Below, piece after piece: positions 18,094 to 26,440 of a stretch of 64,000 nt of DNA. Where the stretch lies: contig AAVV01000006.1 in assembly GCA_000169115.1 (NCBI GenBank), forward strand, positions 1 through 64,000, in the 5' to 3' direction. The notes under the pieces are model-generated. The model did not search any database, was not told the DNA's origin, and saw nothing but the letters and a program-made list of their open reading frames with translations. How positions within the stretch are numbered: position 1 is the first letter of the stretch; each line of letters opens with the position of its first letter. Both the position numbers and the translations under genes were made by a program. This DNA comes from a marine gamma proteobacterium HTCC2080. GTDB lineage: Bacteria; Pseudomonadota; Gammaproteobacteria; Pseudomonadales; Halieaceae.

Positions 18094-19659
18094 TCACTGC
18101 GCTCTTGGGCCTGCCGCAATAATGGCGTCGCTCACATCGAAATTGCCAATATTCTCTTGGAAAAGCGCGGCTAATTTTTGCGCCTGAGCTTCATAGGCCT
18201 CGTCATCACCCCAGCCAGCTTTTGGATCGACGTATTTGTCGTCCACGCCTGGGATAGAGCTTGGAAAGCTTAGGTTGAGGGTATCGAGATGCTGGGTCTC
18301 TCCCTCTACAAGACAGCCGCTTTGTGCGGCGTTGACGACTGCCCGGGTAACGGGGATTGGAAACCTTGCGCCACGGCCTTCAGCGCCTCCAGAGCCGCCA
18401 GTCCAGCCCGTATTGACGAGGTAAACTTGGCTGCCAAAATCTTCAATGCGCTTCATCAGTAACTCGGCATAATCTCCAGCGGGTCGCGGCATGAAGGGTG
18501 CGCCAAAACAGGTTGAAAATGTGGGGTGAACCCCCGCTGCGGCACCAACTTCAGTAGATCCAACTCGGGCGGTATAACCCGACAGAAAGTGAAAAGCCGC
18601 AGCTTCTTTTGACAAAATTGAAATGGGTGGTAAGACGCCGGATACGTCGCAGGTGAGGAAGATCACACACTTGGGCTCGCCTCCGCTATTTTGCGGCACG
18701 CGTCGAGCAACGTGCTCTAAGGGGTAACAACAGCGTCCATTTTCAGAAAGACTCGTATCGTTATAATCAGCGTGACGCTTGTCGTTGAGTACGACGTTCT
18801 CAACGATCGAGCCAAATCGAATGGCGTCCCAAATGATTGGCTCGTTTTTCTGACTTAAGTTAATAGTTTTGGCGTAGCAGCCTCCCTCAATGTTGAACAC
18901 AGCGCCCTTCGCCCATCCGTGTTCATCGTCACCGATTAAATAACGAGAGGGGTCAGCTGACAGAGTTGTCTTACCGGTGCCCGAGAGTCCGAAAAATAGT
19001 GTCGTTTGACCATCCTCGCCAACATTGGCGGAGCAATGCATTGGCATGACATCTTTCTCTGGCAGCAGAAAATTCTGTACTGAGAACATCGCTTTTTTCA
19101 TTTCACCGGCATAACGCATACCCGCAATGAGCACCTTGCGCTGGCCAAAATTAATGATAACTGTGGCTTCAGAATTTGTGCCGTCGCGAAGGGGATCGCA
19201 GACAAAACCAGGCACGTTTAAGATCTTCCACTCGGGCTTATTCGTTGGATTGTAGGTGTCAGGCCGAATAAACATGTTTCTCGCAAAAAGCGACTGCCAG
19301 GCCGTTGTTGTTGTGGTTCGAACCGGAAGGTAATGCTCGCTGTGCTCTCCAACGTGAAGGTGTTGGATGAACGTTGTTGACTCGCTAGCAAACGCTTTAA
19401 CGCGGGCCCAAAGTGCGTCGAACCGGTCGCTGTCAAATGGGAGGTTGACCGAGCCCCAGTCAATCGCATCTTCTGAGGACACTTCTTTAACTACGAATCG
19501 GTCTGCGGGTGAGCGCCCGGTTCTCGCGCCAGTTTCCACCCGTAACGCACCCGTGTCCGACAGCATGCCTTCCTCTCGAGCAAGGGCAAGTTCAATGAGC
19601 TTAGAGGGGGGGAGGTCACTGTGTTTTTGCGACGTATTTGCGTTGCTGTCTTGGCTCAT
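18094..19659 (-). CDS. pckA: Phosphoenolpyruvate carboxykinase (ATP)
   Basis: PckA converts oxaloacetate and ATP to phosphoenolpyruvate, CO2 and ADP, the gateway to gluconeogenesis. The protein has the family's kinase-1a loop GLSGTGKTT (224-232), the upstream [10 protein letters not shown] block (46-55), the EHGW motif with metal ligands and the [14 protein letters not shown] end. I start it at the ATG at 19657-19659 (521 residues). A TTG at 19704 would add 15 residues (MSVGRF...) without family support. The gene follows hslO, an order also seen in enterobacteria. The gap from hslO to this ATG is 47 bp. Confidence 0.95.
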   Translation of the reverse strand: MSQDSNANTSQKHSDLPPSKLIELALAREEGMLSDTGALRVETGARTGRSPADRFVVKEVSSEDAIDWGSVNLPFDSDRFDALWARVKAFASESTTFIQHLHVGEHSEHYLPVRTTTTTAWQSLFARNMFIRPDTYNPTNKPEWKILNVPGFVCDPLRDGTNSEATVIINFGQRKVLIAGMRYAGEMKKAMFSVQNFLLPEKDVMPMHCSANVGEDGQTTLFFGLSGTGKTTLSADPSRYLIGDDEHGWAKGAVFNIEGGCYAKTINLSQKNEPIIWDAIRFGSIVENVVLNDKRHADYNDTSLSENGRCCYPLEHVARRVPQNSGGEPKCVIFLTCDVSGVLPPISILSKEAAAFHFLSGYTARVGSTEVGAAAGVHPTFSTCFGAPFMPRPAGDYAELLMKRIEDFGSQVYLVNTGWTGGSGGAEGRGARFPIPVTRAVVNAAQSGCLVEGETQHLDTLNLSFPSSIPGVDDKYVDPKAGWGDDEAYEAQAQKLAALFQENIGNFDVSDAIIAAGPRAQ

Positions 19660-19706
19660 CGTGAATATCCGTAGCGGTAATTGGGTGAATCTTCCGACCG
19701 ACAAGT

Positions 19707-20567
19707 CTAATGCACACGCCCGTTTTCTGCGAGCATTGGAATGTCTGATTGGACGAAGCGGTAGTCATTTCCGCACATGTCACAGTGCATCGTGATTGCC
19801 CCTTGCTCTGTTAGCAGCTCAACGAGCTCGGCCTCTGGTAGCAATGACAGGGCGTTGAGACTGCGCTCACGGGAGCAGGAGCAGCCAAAAACCACTTTAA
19901 TGGGGTCGAATATACGAACCGGCATCTCGTGAAAAAGCCGGTGCAGCATCACAGAAGGGGCTAGTTCGACCAGCTCATTGGGCGTGACGGTTTCAGCTAG
20001 GATGCAGGCTGTGTCCCACTGATCTTGACGCGCAGCGGGCTCTTGCTGCAGCTGTGCCGGTAGCTGCTGCAGCATCATGCCGGCTGCGCGGCCTTGCTGA
20101 GCGGTCAGCCAGAAACGGGTGTGCAGTTGTTCACTTTGGAGGAAGTAGTTTTGGAGGGCTCCCGCAAGCGTATCTGACTCCAGGGCAACAATGCCTTGAT
20201 AGTTTTGCCCACCTTCTCGCTCTATGGTGATTGCGAGTTGCCCGTCTACTAATAACGCTAAAGGGGCTGCCGCCTCGGCTTTGAGATTACCTCTAGCAAT
20301 GCCGCGGATCTGCAAATCACTGGTACATTCCATCATCACAAGTTCCAGAGGACCGCTACCCCGGGCTTGAAGTACTATCTTGCCTTGGTATTTCAGATTG
20401 TTGCTGATTAACACTGCCGCGGCTGCAAATTCGCCCAGCAGCTGTTTGATACTGTCGCTGTAGCAGTGGGCCGCCGTCACCTCATTGAATGCGTCATTCA
20501 GGACAACGCATTCGCCACGGATGTCAGCGTCGTCAAATAGAAACCTCAGGCTGCAGTCTTGGGTCAT
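19707..20567 (-). CDS. hslO: Redox-regulated chaperone Hsp33
   Basis: Hsp33 is a cytosolic holdase that is switched on when oxidants remove zinc from its cysteine centre. The C-terminal zinc switch is complete: C229-x-C231 in FGCSCSRER and C262-xx-C265 in HCDMCGNDY. The N-terminal domain is about 225 residues long, as usual. The total of 286 residues agrees with E. coli Hsp33 (about 292). Its placement upstream of pckA is conserved in gammaproteobacteria. It is divergent from the small PHA-system gene at 20644. Confidence 0.94.
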   Translation of the reverse strand: MTQDCSLRFLFDDADIRGECVVLNDAFNEVTAAHCYSDSIKQLLGEFAAAAVLISNNLKYQGKIVLQARGSGPLELVMMECTSDLQIRGIARGNLKAEAAAPLALLVDGQLAITIEREGGQNYQGIVALESDTLAGALQNYFLQSEQLHTRFWLTAQQGRAAGMMLQQLPAQLQQEPAARQDQWDTACILAETVTPNELVELAPSVMLHRLFHEMPVRIFDPIKVVFGCSCSRERSLNALSLLPEAELVELLTEQGAITMHCDMCGNDYRFVQSDIPMLAENGRVH

Positions 20568-20643
20568 ATTTCTAGGTAATTGTTATGCACAGAGGACTCC
20601 AACTGATGGCTGAGCGTTTGTTGCACGCACCGGAGACAAAAAA

Positions 20644-20922
20644 ATGAGCAAGATTGAAATCAGCAGGCACCATCAACTCTCTGATCAAGAACGTACTGCT
20701 GCACTGAATGATCTTGCGACCTTCCTGCAGGAAATCGGTGCAGAGGTCGTAAATGAGGGCGAGCGATTGAGCTTCTCTGGGCGTGGCTACAAGGGTACCG
20801 TGTCGGTAACTGCCGGTTTGGCCGAGGGTTTTATCAGCCTAGGATTATTGGCGCGTCCTTTTAAAGGGCAGCTAGAGAAGGCAATTTATGAGCACTTGGA
20901 GGCGCGGCTGGCCGCGCCCTGA
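20644..20922 (+). CDS. Putative polyhydroxyalkanoic acid system protein (PHA granule region family)
   Basis: A 92-residue protein beginning MSKIEISRHHQLS and containing a central GRGYKGTVSV segment, then LGLLARPFKGQLEKAIYEHLE. This I/V-rich pattern with a conserved early HxL and a late LG-LL-P-KG matches the small protein family found beside PHA genes. Its biochemical role is not known. The start is ATG with GGAG 7-10 bases upstream. The gene lies between hslO and rpsT and has no phaC or phaB neighbour. Together with the phasin-like protein at 12037 it hints that this organism makes PHA. The assignment is from pattern memory. Confidence 0.65.
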   Translation: MSKIEISRHHQLSDQERTAALNDLATFLQEIGAEVVNEGERLSFSGRGYKGTVSVTAGLAEGFISLGLLARPFKGQLEKAIYEHLEARLAAP

Positions 20923-20926
20923 GTAG

Positions 20927-21196
20927 TCATGCTGCAGCTAACGCCTTAACTTTGGCGTTTAAACGGCTTTTGTGCCGTGCAGCTTTATTTTTTTCGATGA
21001 TACCCTTGGTCACCATTTTATCGATGACCGGCACCGCAGCAGCATAAGCGGCGGAAGACGCATCGAAGTCTCCTGTGCCGATTGCCGCGATCACGTGCTT
21101 GATTTTGGTACGAACCAACGAACGAAGACTGGAATTACGGGCTCGGCGCTTATCATTTTGACGGGCGCGCTTGCGGGCTTGTGGTGAATTAGCCAA
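20927..21196 (-). CDS. rpsT: 30S ribosomal protein S20
   Basis: An 89-residue, very basic protein that binds 16S rRNA early in 30S assembly. It starts with the standard MANSPQARKRARQNDKRRARN block and ends with the NKAARHKSRLNAKVKAL block of S20, here quoted only in part. The length is the usual one (87-89). It is convergent with the small PHA-system gene, with only 4 bp between the stops and no obvious terminator in the gap. Its upstream region (21197-21325) should hold a strong promoter, but I could not pick one with confidence. Confidence 0.97.
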   Translation of the reverse strand: MANSPQARKRARQNDKRRARNSSLRSLVRTKIKHVIAAIGTGDFDASSAAYAAAVPVIDKMVTKGIIEKNKAARHKSRLNAKVKALAAA

Positions 21197-21325
21197 AGGG
21201 ACTCTCCAAAGAAGGGTCAGAAAAAGAGCGGCGAATTGTCCGCAAACCGAGGGCCACTGTCAATGTGGATTTTGGCGGAAATGCTGAGTACTTTTTCCAG
21301 CCATGCGGGCGAGCCCCAAGCGCGG

Positions 21326-21550
21326 TTACCAGCCCAAATAGATGAGAGCCCAGCCTAATACTGCTAAAAGAACACTCTGACCCGCTTTATCGAGGCGAAA
21401 TAGGCCGTAAGTGTAGCCGGCGGGGGGTAAAAGCAGCGAAAATAGGCCCCACGCATAGTCCTCCTTCCAGGAGACAATGAGTAACAAAATCCAACTGATT
21501 AACAGGGCAGCTGCCCCTAAGGTCATTAAAAGCGCGCTTGAAGCGTCCAT
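21326..21550 (-). CDS. Small membrane protein of unknown function
   Basis: A 74-residue, mostly hydrophobic protein with about three membrane segments: LLMTLGAAALLISWILLLIV, then WGLFSLLLPPAGYTYGLF, then SVLLAVLGWALIYLGW. Only a few charged residues (KED around 29-31, RLDKAG around 52-57) lie between them. I do not recognise a family. It lies between rpsT (same strand, downstream) and the acyltransferase gene (divergent). It is accepted as a gene because the hydrophobic pattern is coherent, the start is ATG, and nothing else occupies the space. Confidence 0.6.
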   Translation of the reverse strand: MDASSALLMTLGAAALLISWILLLIVSWKEDYAWGLFSLLLPPAGYTYGLFRLDKAGQSVLLAVLGWALIYLGW

Positions 21551-21668
21551 CTCAATTTCTCGGTAGTCAATGTCAACGGCGACGGAGGTTATCAGAAACT
21601 AGTGGCTTTGGGGCAAGATAGAATACCGAAACGCGCACGCCATCGACAAAAAGGGCACGACAACAACG

Positions 21669-22802
21669 ATGAATGAGGCCAATGATCCCTACTCTGATAT
21701 TCGTCCTTATCGCGACGATGAAGTAGCGCGTGTTTTGTATCGGCTTCGAGCTGAGCGAGGGCTGATCAATACATTAGCGCAATGGAAGCTGGGACCTCTC
21801 TACCGTTTGGTGCCCTCAATTGCTCGCATATTCGTGAAAATGTGGTTGGGTTACCGACTCCAGCCCTTAACAACGGTTGACGCCGTACAGATGCAGTTGA
21901 GGCCGCTGCTGGCAAATATGGTTAGCAAGACCGTGCGTCTGAGTTCCGATGGCTTGGAATCATTAGATCCGACGGCTTCTTGGTTATTTGTCAGTAATCA
22001 TCGTGATATTGCCTTGGACCCGGCGCTCACCAATCATATTTTATACCACTCAGGTCATCGAACTTTGGCGATTGCGATTGGTGATAACCTCTTGAAGGAG
22101 CGCTGGGTTGCTGATCTGATGCGGCTTAACAAGAGTTTTATTGTCAAGCGCACCTTGTCGGGCCCTCGAGAGTTATTGGCAGCCTCAAGGCAGTTGGCGG
22201 CGTTTATTCGAACCATGGTAACCACTAATCAGGGGCCGGTTTGGATAGCACAGCGCGAGGGTAGGGCTAAAGACGGAGTCGACACCACCGAACCCGCGGT
22301 GATTAAAATGTTGTCCTTGGCCCGAGATCGTAAAACCGAAACGATTGCTGATGTTCTGCCAGCTTTAAAAATTGTTCCTGTAGCCATTGCTTATGAGCTT
22401 GACCCTTGCGATGCGGCTAAAGCCGCTGAGCTTGCCGCAGGAGTGGGTTACGTTAAATCAGAATATGAAGATGTCTTATCGATAGGTCAGGGCATTACAG
22501 GGCAGAAGGGGTGCGTTCATTTAAGCTTTGGTGAGCCGCTGTCAGCGGAGCATTTAGACGTTAGCGCGGCGGTTACTGCTATCGATACACACATTCGCGG
22601 CAATTACCGGCTTTTTGAAACAGCACTTTGGGCTTGGCAGAATTTAGAGCAGACACAAAGAATACCTGAGGTGACTATTTATCCGGGCACAATCTCTCGG
22701 GGTGAATTTGATGCTCGGATAAATGCCATGCCGGCATCCCATAGACCCTTAGCGCTAGCCATGTATGCCAATCCATTGCGCCGCGCCCTCGGGGAGCTTT
22801 GA
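21669..22802 (+). CDS. Glycerol-phosphate/lysophosphatidate-type acyltransferase (PlsC superfamily)
   Basis: A 377-residue acyltransferase. The catalytic His-Asp motif appears as SNHRDIALDP, with His and the late Asp separated by five residues rather than the usual four (HX4D). An Arg-rich phosphate pocket (VKRTLSG) and the IAQREGRAKDG block (equivalent to the FPEG motif) follow at the expected distances. A membrane-peripheral role in phospholipid synthesis is likely, but the precise substrate is unclear. The end of the gene is followed directly by dinG, with no base between stop and start codon. Confidence 0.8.
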   Translation: MNEANDPYSDIRPYRDDEVARVLYRLRAERGLINTLAQWKLGPLYRLVPSIARIFVKMWLGYRLQPLTTVDAVQMQLRPLLANMVSKTVRLSSDGLESLDPTASWLFVSNHRDIALDPALTNHILYHSGHRTLAIAIGDNLLKERWVADLMRLNKSFIVKRTLSGPRELLAASRQLAAFIRTMVTTNQGPVWIAQREGRAKDGVDTTEPAVIKMLSLARDRKTETIADVLPALKIVPVAIAYELDPCDAAKAAELAAGVGYVKSEYEDVLSIGQGITGQKGCVHLSFGEPLSAEHLDVSAAVTAIDTHIRGNYRLFETALWAWQNLEQTQRIPEVTIYPGTISRGEFDARINAMPASHRPLALAMYANPLRRALGEL

Positions 22803-24899
22803 TTGCTGCCCGATACTATTAAGGAACGTATTCGTGACGCCTACCAAACACTGGTAGAGCAGCGGGATTTAAAACCGCGTTGGGGGCAGCGTCAGATGAT
22901 TGCCGAGGTCGCGAACGCTTTGGGCGATCCAGACCTTCCGCAATCCATTGCTGTCGTTGAGGCTGGAACAGGTACCGGAAAGACCATTGCTTATACCGTG
23001 GCCGCTTTGCCCGTTGCCAGTGCTAGGAACAAAACGTTGGTTATAGCTACCGCTACAGTTGCCCTGCAGGAGCAACTAATCTATCGCGATCTCCCGGACA
23101 TCCTTAACCATAGTGGGCTAGATTTTCAGGTGAGTCTCGCGAAAGGCCGGGGGCGTTACGTTTGCCTGCAAAAAATCGATAACCATCTCGCTGGTGCTAT
23201 TGTGCCTGCTCTGATTCCTTTGTACCCCGACGAGGTTGCTGACCTAGCTCTTGAAGACGCCACGCCCATCATGGAGTCAATGGTTGAGGCTATGGCGGGC
23301 AACAGTTGGGACGGCGACCTAGATCGTTGGCCCGGTGCGGTAGAAGACTCAATACGGCGTATCGTGACTACAGACGCCGTTCAGTGCAGCGGTCGTCGCT
23401 GCAGTTTTATTCAGCAATGTCCATTTTTCAAAGCCCGGGAAGGTCTTCAAGAGGCCGACGTTGTAGTCGCCAACCATAACTTGGTGCTCGCTGATTTGAA
23501 ATTTGGTGGTGGTGCAATTTTACCGCCGCCGGAAGACTGTATCTTTATATTTGATGAGGGGCATCAGCTGGCAGGTAAATGTCTAGATCAGTTCACTTTG
23601 CTTTCTCGAAGCCCCTCGACACGGCAGGCATTGCGAGAGACCGCGCAGTGGCTAATAGCCCAGCATGATTCTCTGTCAGAGTTCGTTGGTCAGGAAGGGT
23701 TATTGGAAGAGTTGCGAGGGGTGCTGACCGATCTGACTCAGTTAAACGATGACGTTGCGGCTTGGGGGGAGTCCTACCTCGAGCAGCATGCCGACCAGTC
23801 AGACGAATATCGATTTCCTCAAGGAATTATCCCCGATGCTTTGCGTGAGCATTCAGGTGCGCTAGTCAATGTCTGGCGGCGACAGCTAGATTTAGCTCAG
23901 CGACTCGAAGTGGCGTTGGATAATCGTCGAGAAGAAGCTGAGATTCACCTACGCGATACGGTTGACGCATGGCTTGGCAGCGTTCAAGCCATGGTGGCGC
24001 GTGCAGAGGGTCAGTTAGAGTTGTGGCACTCCTATAAGAGTGCGGAGATGCCTGATTTAGACGAGCCCTGGGCGCGCTGGTTGAAAGCGGCGTCGCGTAA
24101 TGGGGAGGGTGTTGTTTTTATGGCGAGTCCGGTACTAGCTCGAGATTTGCTTCATGAGCACCTTTGGTCCCGGGCAGCGGGTGTTGTTATGACATCGGCG
24201 ACCCTGTCGGCCTTGGGCAGTTTTGACCGGTTGCGGTCCATGACCGGGCTGCCAGTAGATGCAATTTATAAGCGGGTTGAGAGTCCCTTTGACGCACAGC
24301 AAGGAGTTTTTGCAATACCGGATTTACAAAGTGATCCCGGGGACAGTGAGGCCCACACGGCAGAAATTATCACCCGCCTTCCCGGCCTGATTAATGACGA
24401 TGCGGGGGTACTCATGCTCTTCAGTTCTCGCCGCCAAATGGAGGCGGTGGTCACTGGTGTATCTGGGGACCTCGATCATGAAATTTTGGTTCAGGACAGT
24501 TTGAGCAAGTCTCGGCTGCTCGAGCGGCATCGGGAAAATATTGATGAAGGGCGTCGCAGTCTTATTATGGGGCTTGCGAGTTTTGCCGAGGGTATCGATT
24601 TGCCCGGGGACTACTGTGATCATGTTGTGATTGCCAAGCTCCCATTTTCCGTCCCCGACAACCCCAGAGAAGCGGCGCATGCAGAGTTACTTGAGGCATT
24701 AGGGCGCAATGCGTTTATGGAAATCAGTGTTCCTGATGCTGCTTTGCGTCTAGTTCAGGCTAGTGGACGCCTGCTGCGTACTGAGGAGGATCGAGGACGT
24801 ATCACGCTTATGGATCGGCGGTTACTGACTCGTCGTTACGGCCGGGCAATTCTTGAATCGCTGCCGCGCTACCGACTTGACCTGCCCGCTACAGGTTAG
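22803..24899 (+). CDS. dinG: ATP-dependent DNA helicase DinG
   Basis: A 698-residue superfamily 2 helicase of the XPD/DinG group, which unwinds DNA 5' to 3' and clears R-loops. It has Walker A AGTGTGKT (54-61), the DEGH box (IFIFDEGHQ) and the helicase C-terminal GLASFAEGIDLPG and QASGRLLR motifs. The iron-sulfur cysteines are visible in RYVCLQK, CSGRRCSF and QQCPFF. The start is TTG immediately after the acyltransferase stop, with GGGGAG 6-11 bases upstream. The two genes are therefore translationally linked. No LexA box was seen upstream of the pair. Confidence 0.93.
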   Translation: MLPDTIKERIRDAYQTLVEQRDLKPRWGQRQMIAEVANALGDPDLPQSIAVVEAGTGTGKTIAYTVAALPVASARNKTLVIATATVALQEQLIYRDLPDILNHSGLDFQVSLAKGRGRYVCLQKIDNHLAGAIVPALIPLYPDEVADLALEDATPIMESMVEAMAGNSWDGDLDRWPGAVEDSIRRIVTTDAVQCSGRRCSFIQQCPFFKAREGLQEADVVVANHNLVLADLKFGGGAILPPPEDCIFIFDEGHQLAGKCLDQFTLLSRSPSTRQALRETAQWLIAQHDSLSEFVGQEGLLEELRGVLTDLTQLNDDVAAWGESYLEQHADQSDEYRFPQGIIPDALREHSGALVNVWRRQLDLAQRLEVALDNRREEAEIHLRDTVDAWLGSVQAMVARAEGQLELWHSYKSAEMPDLDEPWARWLKAASRNGEGVVFMASPVLARDLLHEHLWSRAAGVVMTSATLSALGSFDRLRSMTGLPVDAIYKRVESPFDAQQGVFAIPDLQSDPGDSEAHTAEIITRLPGLINDDAGVLMLFSSRRQMEAVVTGVSGDLDHEILVQDSLSKSRLLERHRENIDEGRRSLIMGLASFAEGIDLPGDYCDHVVIAKLPFSVPDNPREAAHAELLEALGRNAFMEISVPDAALRLVQASGRLLRTEEDRGRITLMDRRLLTRRYGRAILESLPRYRLDLPATG

Positions 24900-25074
24900 T
24901 GCCGCTTTTTTTAAGTGGCGTTTGTCTTTTCACCTCAGTGTGTAAAAGGGTGCTAGGTGTTTAGTAGAGCCTGAGATGACGTAGTTACCGCTCTTCGCCT
25001 TGATCATTTTAAAGTTGAAGTTGTCAGGCAGTTACTCTGTATTACCGGCTAGGTGTTGAGAAATCGTTGGCCAT

Positions 25075-25112
25075 AAAAAAACCCCCTGAATGATATTTTA
25101 GGGGGTTTTTTA
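25075..25112. terminator. Bidirectional intrinsic terminator between dinG and nrdB
   Basis: A run of seven As and CCCCCT (25075-25087) pairs with AGGGGG and a T run (25100-25111), with a 12-nt loop. The structure has a T tract in both directions, so it can end both the dinG and the nrdAB transcripts. The remainder of the 248-bp gap holds nothing recognisable apart from a 10-bp direct repeat GCTAGGTGTT (24952 and 25048). Confidence 0.88.
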
Positions 25113-25147
25113 GTCTTTACCTTCCCTGGCGGGACACTAGCTGGGCA

Positions 25148-26407
25148 TTAATCCCAAGTAAGTGCTCCACCCGTTTGATACTCAATGACCCGCGTCTCAA
25201 AGAAATTCTTTTCCTTTCGCAGATCCATAATTTCTGACATCCAAGGGAATGGATTTTGAGCACCGGGGAACTGTTCGGGTAGACCTACCTGATTGAGGCG
25301 ACGATTGCAGATGAACTGCAAATACTCCTCCATCATGGCAGCGTTCATACCTAAGACACCCCTAGGCATTGTATCTCTGGCGTAGGCGATTTCGAGTTCA
25401 GTACCCTCTAAAATCATCTGAATAGCCTCTTGCTGGAACTCTGGTGTCCAAAGCAAAGGGTTTTCCAGTTTGATCTGATTGATAACATCAATGCCAAAAT
25501 TTAAGTGCATTGATTCGTCACGCAGAATGTACTGAAACTGTTCGGCGACCCCTGTCATCTTGTTGCGACGACCCATTGAAAGAATTTGAGTAAAGCCACA
25601 GTAGAAGAAGATACCTTCGGTTACACAGTAGAAACCTATAAGGTTACGTAGCAACTCTTGGTCTGTTTCTAGGGTTCCTGTTCGGAAATTAGGATCTGAC
25701 AGGCTGTGTGTTTTACCCAAGCTCCAAGTGGCTTTTGCCGCTACAGAGGGCACCTCTCGGTACATATTGAACACTTCGCCTTCATCCATGCCCAATGACT
25801 CAATGCAATACTGATAAGCATGGGTGTGGATAGCCTCTTCGAAGGCTTGTCGCAGCAAGTATTGACGGCACTCTGGGTTAGTAATGAGTCGATAGATAGC
25901 CAGTACTAGGTTGTTAGCGACCAAAGAATCTGCAGTCGAGAAGTACCCTAAAGAGCGCATGATAATACGACGCTCATCGTCAGAGAGGCCATCTGGGTCT
26001 TTCCAGGTCGCAACATCTGCGGTCATATTAACTTCTTGAGGCATCCAGTGGTTTGCACAGCCATCGATGTACTTTTGCCACGCCCAGTCATACTTGAAGG
26101 GAACTAGCTGATTGAGGTCAGCTCGGCAGTTAATCATCGCTTTTTCGTCAACGCTGACTCGTGCTGCGCCCATCTCCAGCTCTTCTAGGCCTGGTGCGAT
26201 ATCGATTTGGTCAATGGAGCCTTTGGCTCTATTAACGTTGTCGGCCATCATCGCTGCGGCTTCAGCATCGGCCGCAACACCTTGGTTGTAGTTTATCGCC
26301 ACAGGCTCTGGTGCCTCTGTGGCATGTTCTGCTATTACCTCAGGCGGCACGACTGGTGCGCTTGGGGTTATTGCTTCATCAGTATTGTATTCTTCCCAGC
26401 TGAGCAT
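25148..26407 (-). CDS. nrdB: Class Ia ribonucleotide reductase, beta (radical) subunit
   Basis: NrdB supplies the tyrosyl radical for aerobic dNTP synthesis. The diiron ligands and the radical tyrosine are all present: Asp in TADSL, Glu/His/Tyr in EEAIHTHAY, Glu in TEGIFFY, and Glu/His in [10 protein letters not shown]. At 419 residues it is longer than the E. coli protein (376) and like the Pseudomonas type. About 75 N-terminal residues are an Ala/Pro/Glu-rich extension. It starts 33 bp after nrdA, with a GAGGAG ribosome site. The C terminus (GGALTWD) is the tail that docks into NrdA. Confidence 0.95.
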   Translation of the reverse strand: MLSWEEYNTDEAITPSAPVVPPEVIAEHATEAPEPVAINYNQGVAADAEAAAMMADNVNRAKGSIDQIDIAPGLEELEMGAARVSVDEKAMINCRADLNQLVPFKYDWAWQKYIDGCANHWMPQEVNMTADVATWKDPDGLSDDERRIIMRSLGYFSTADSLVANNLVLAIYRLITNPECRQYLLRQAFEEAIHTHAYQYCIESLGMDEGEVFNMYREVPSVAAKATWSLGKTHSLSDPNFRTGTLETDQELLRNLIGFYCVTEGIFFYCGFTQILSMGRRNKMTGVAEQFQYILRDESMHLNFGIDVINQIKLENPLLWTPEFQQEAIQMILEGTELEIAYARDTMPRGVLGMNAAMMEEYLQFICNRRLNQVGLPEQFPGAQNPFPWMSEIMDLRKEKNFFETRVIEYQTGGALTWD

Positions 26408-26440
26408 CGTGTTGTCTCCTCAGTTCAACTTGGTTTTAGA

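Noticed and set aside
19660..19704. Longer pckA start at TTG 19704
   Set aside because: It adds 15 residues with no family support; the ATG at 19659 gives the usual length.
24901..24935. Imperfect hairpin right after dinG as a terminator
   Set aside because: Stem needs a G-T pair and has no proper T tract; the better terminator is at 25075-25112.
24952..25057. 10-bp direct repeat GCTAGGTGTT in the dinG-nrdB gap
   Set aside because: Only two copies about 96 bp apart, no associated structure; likely chance.
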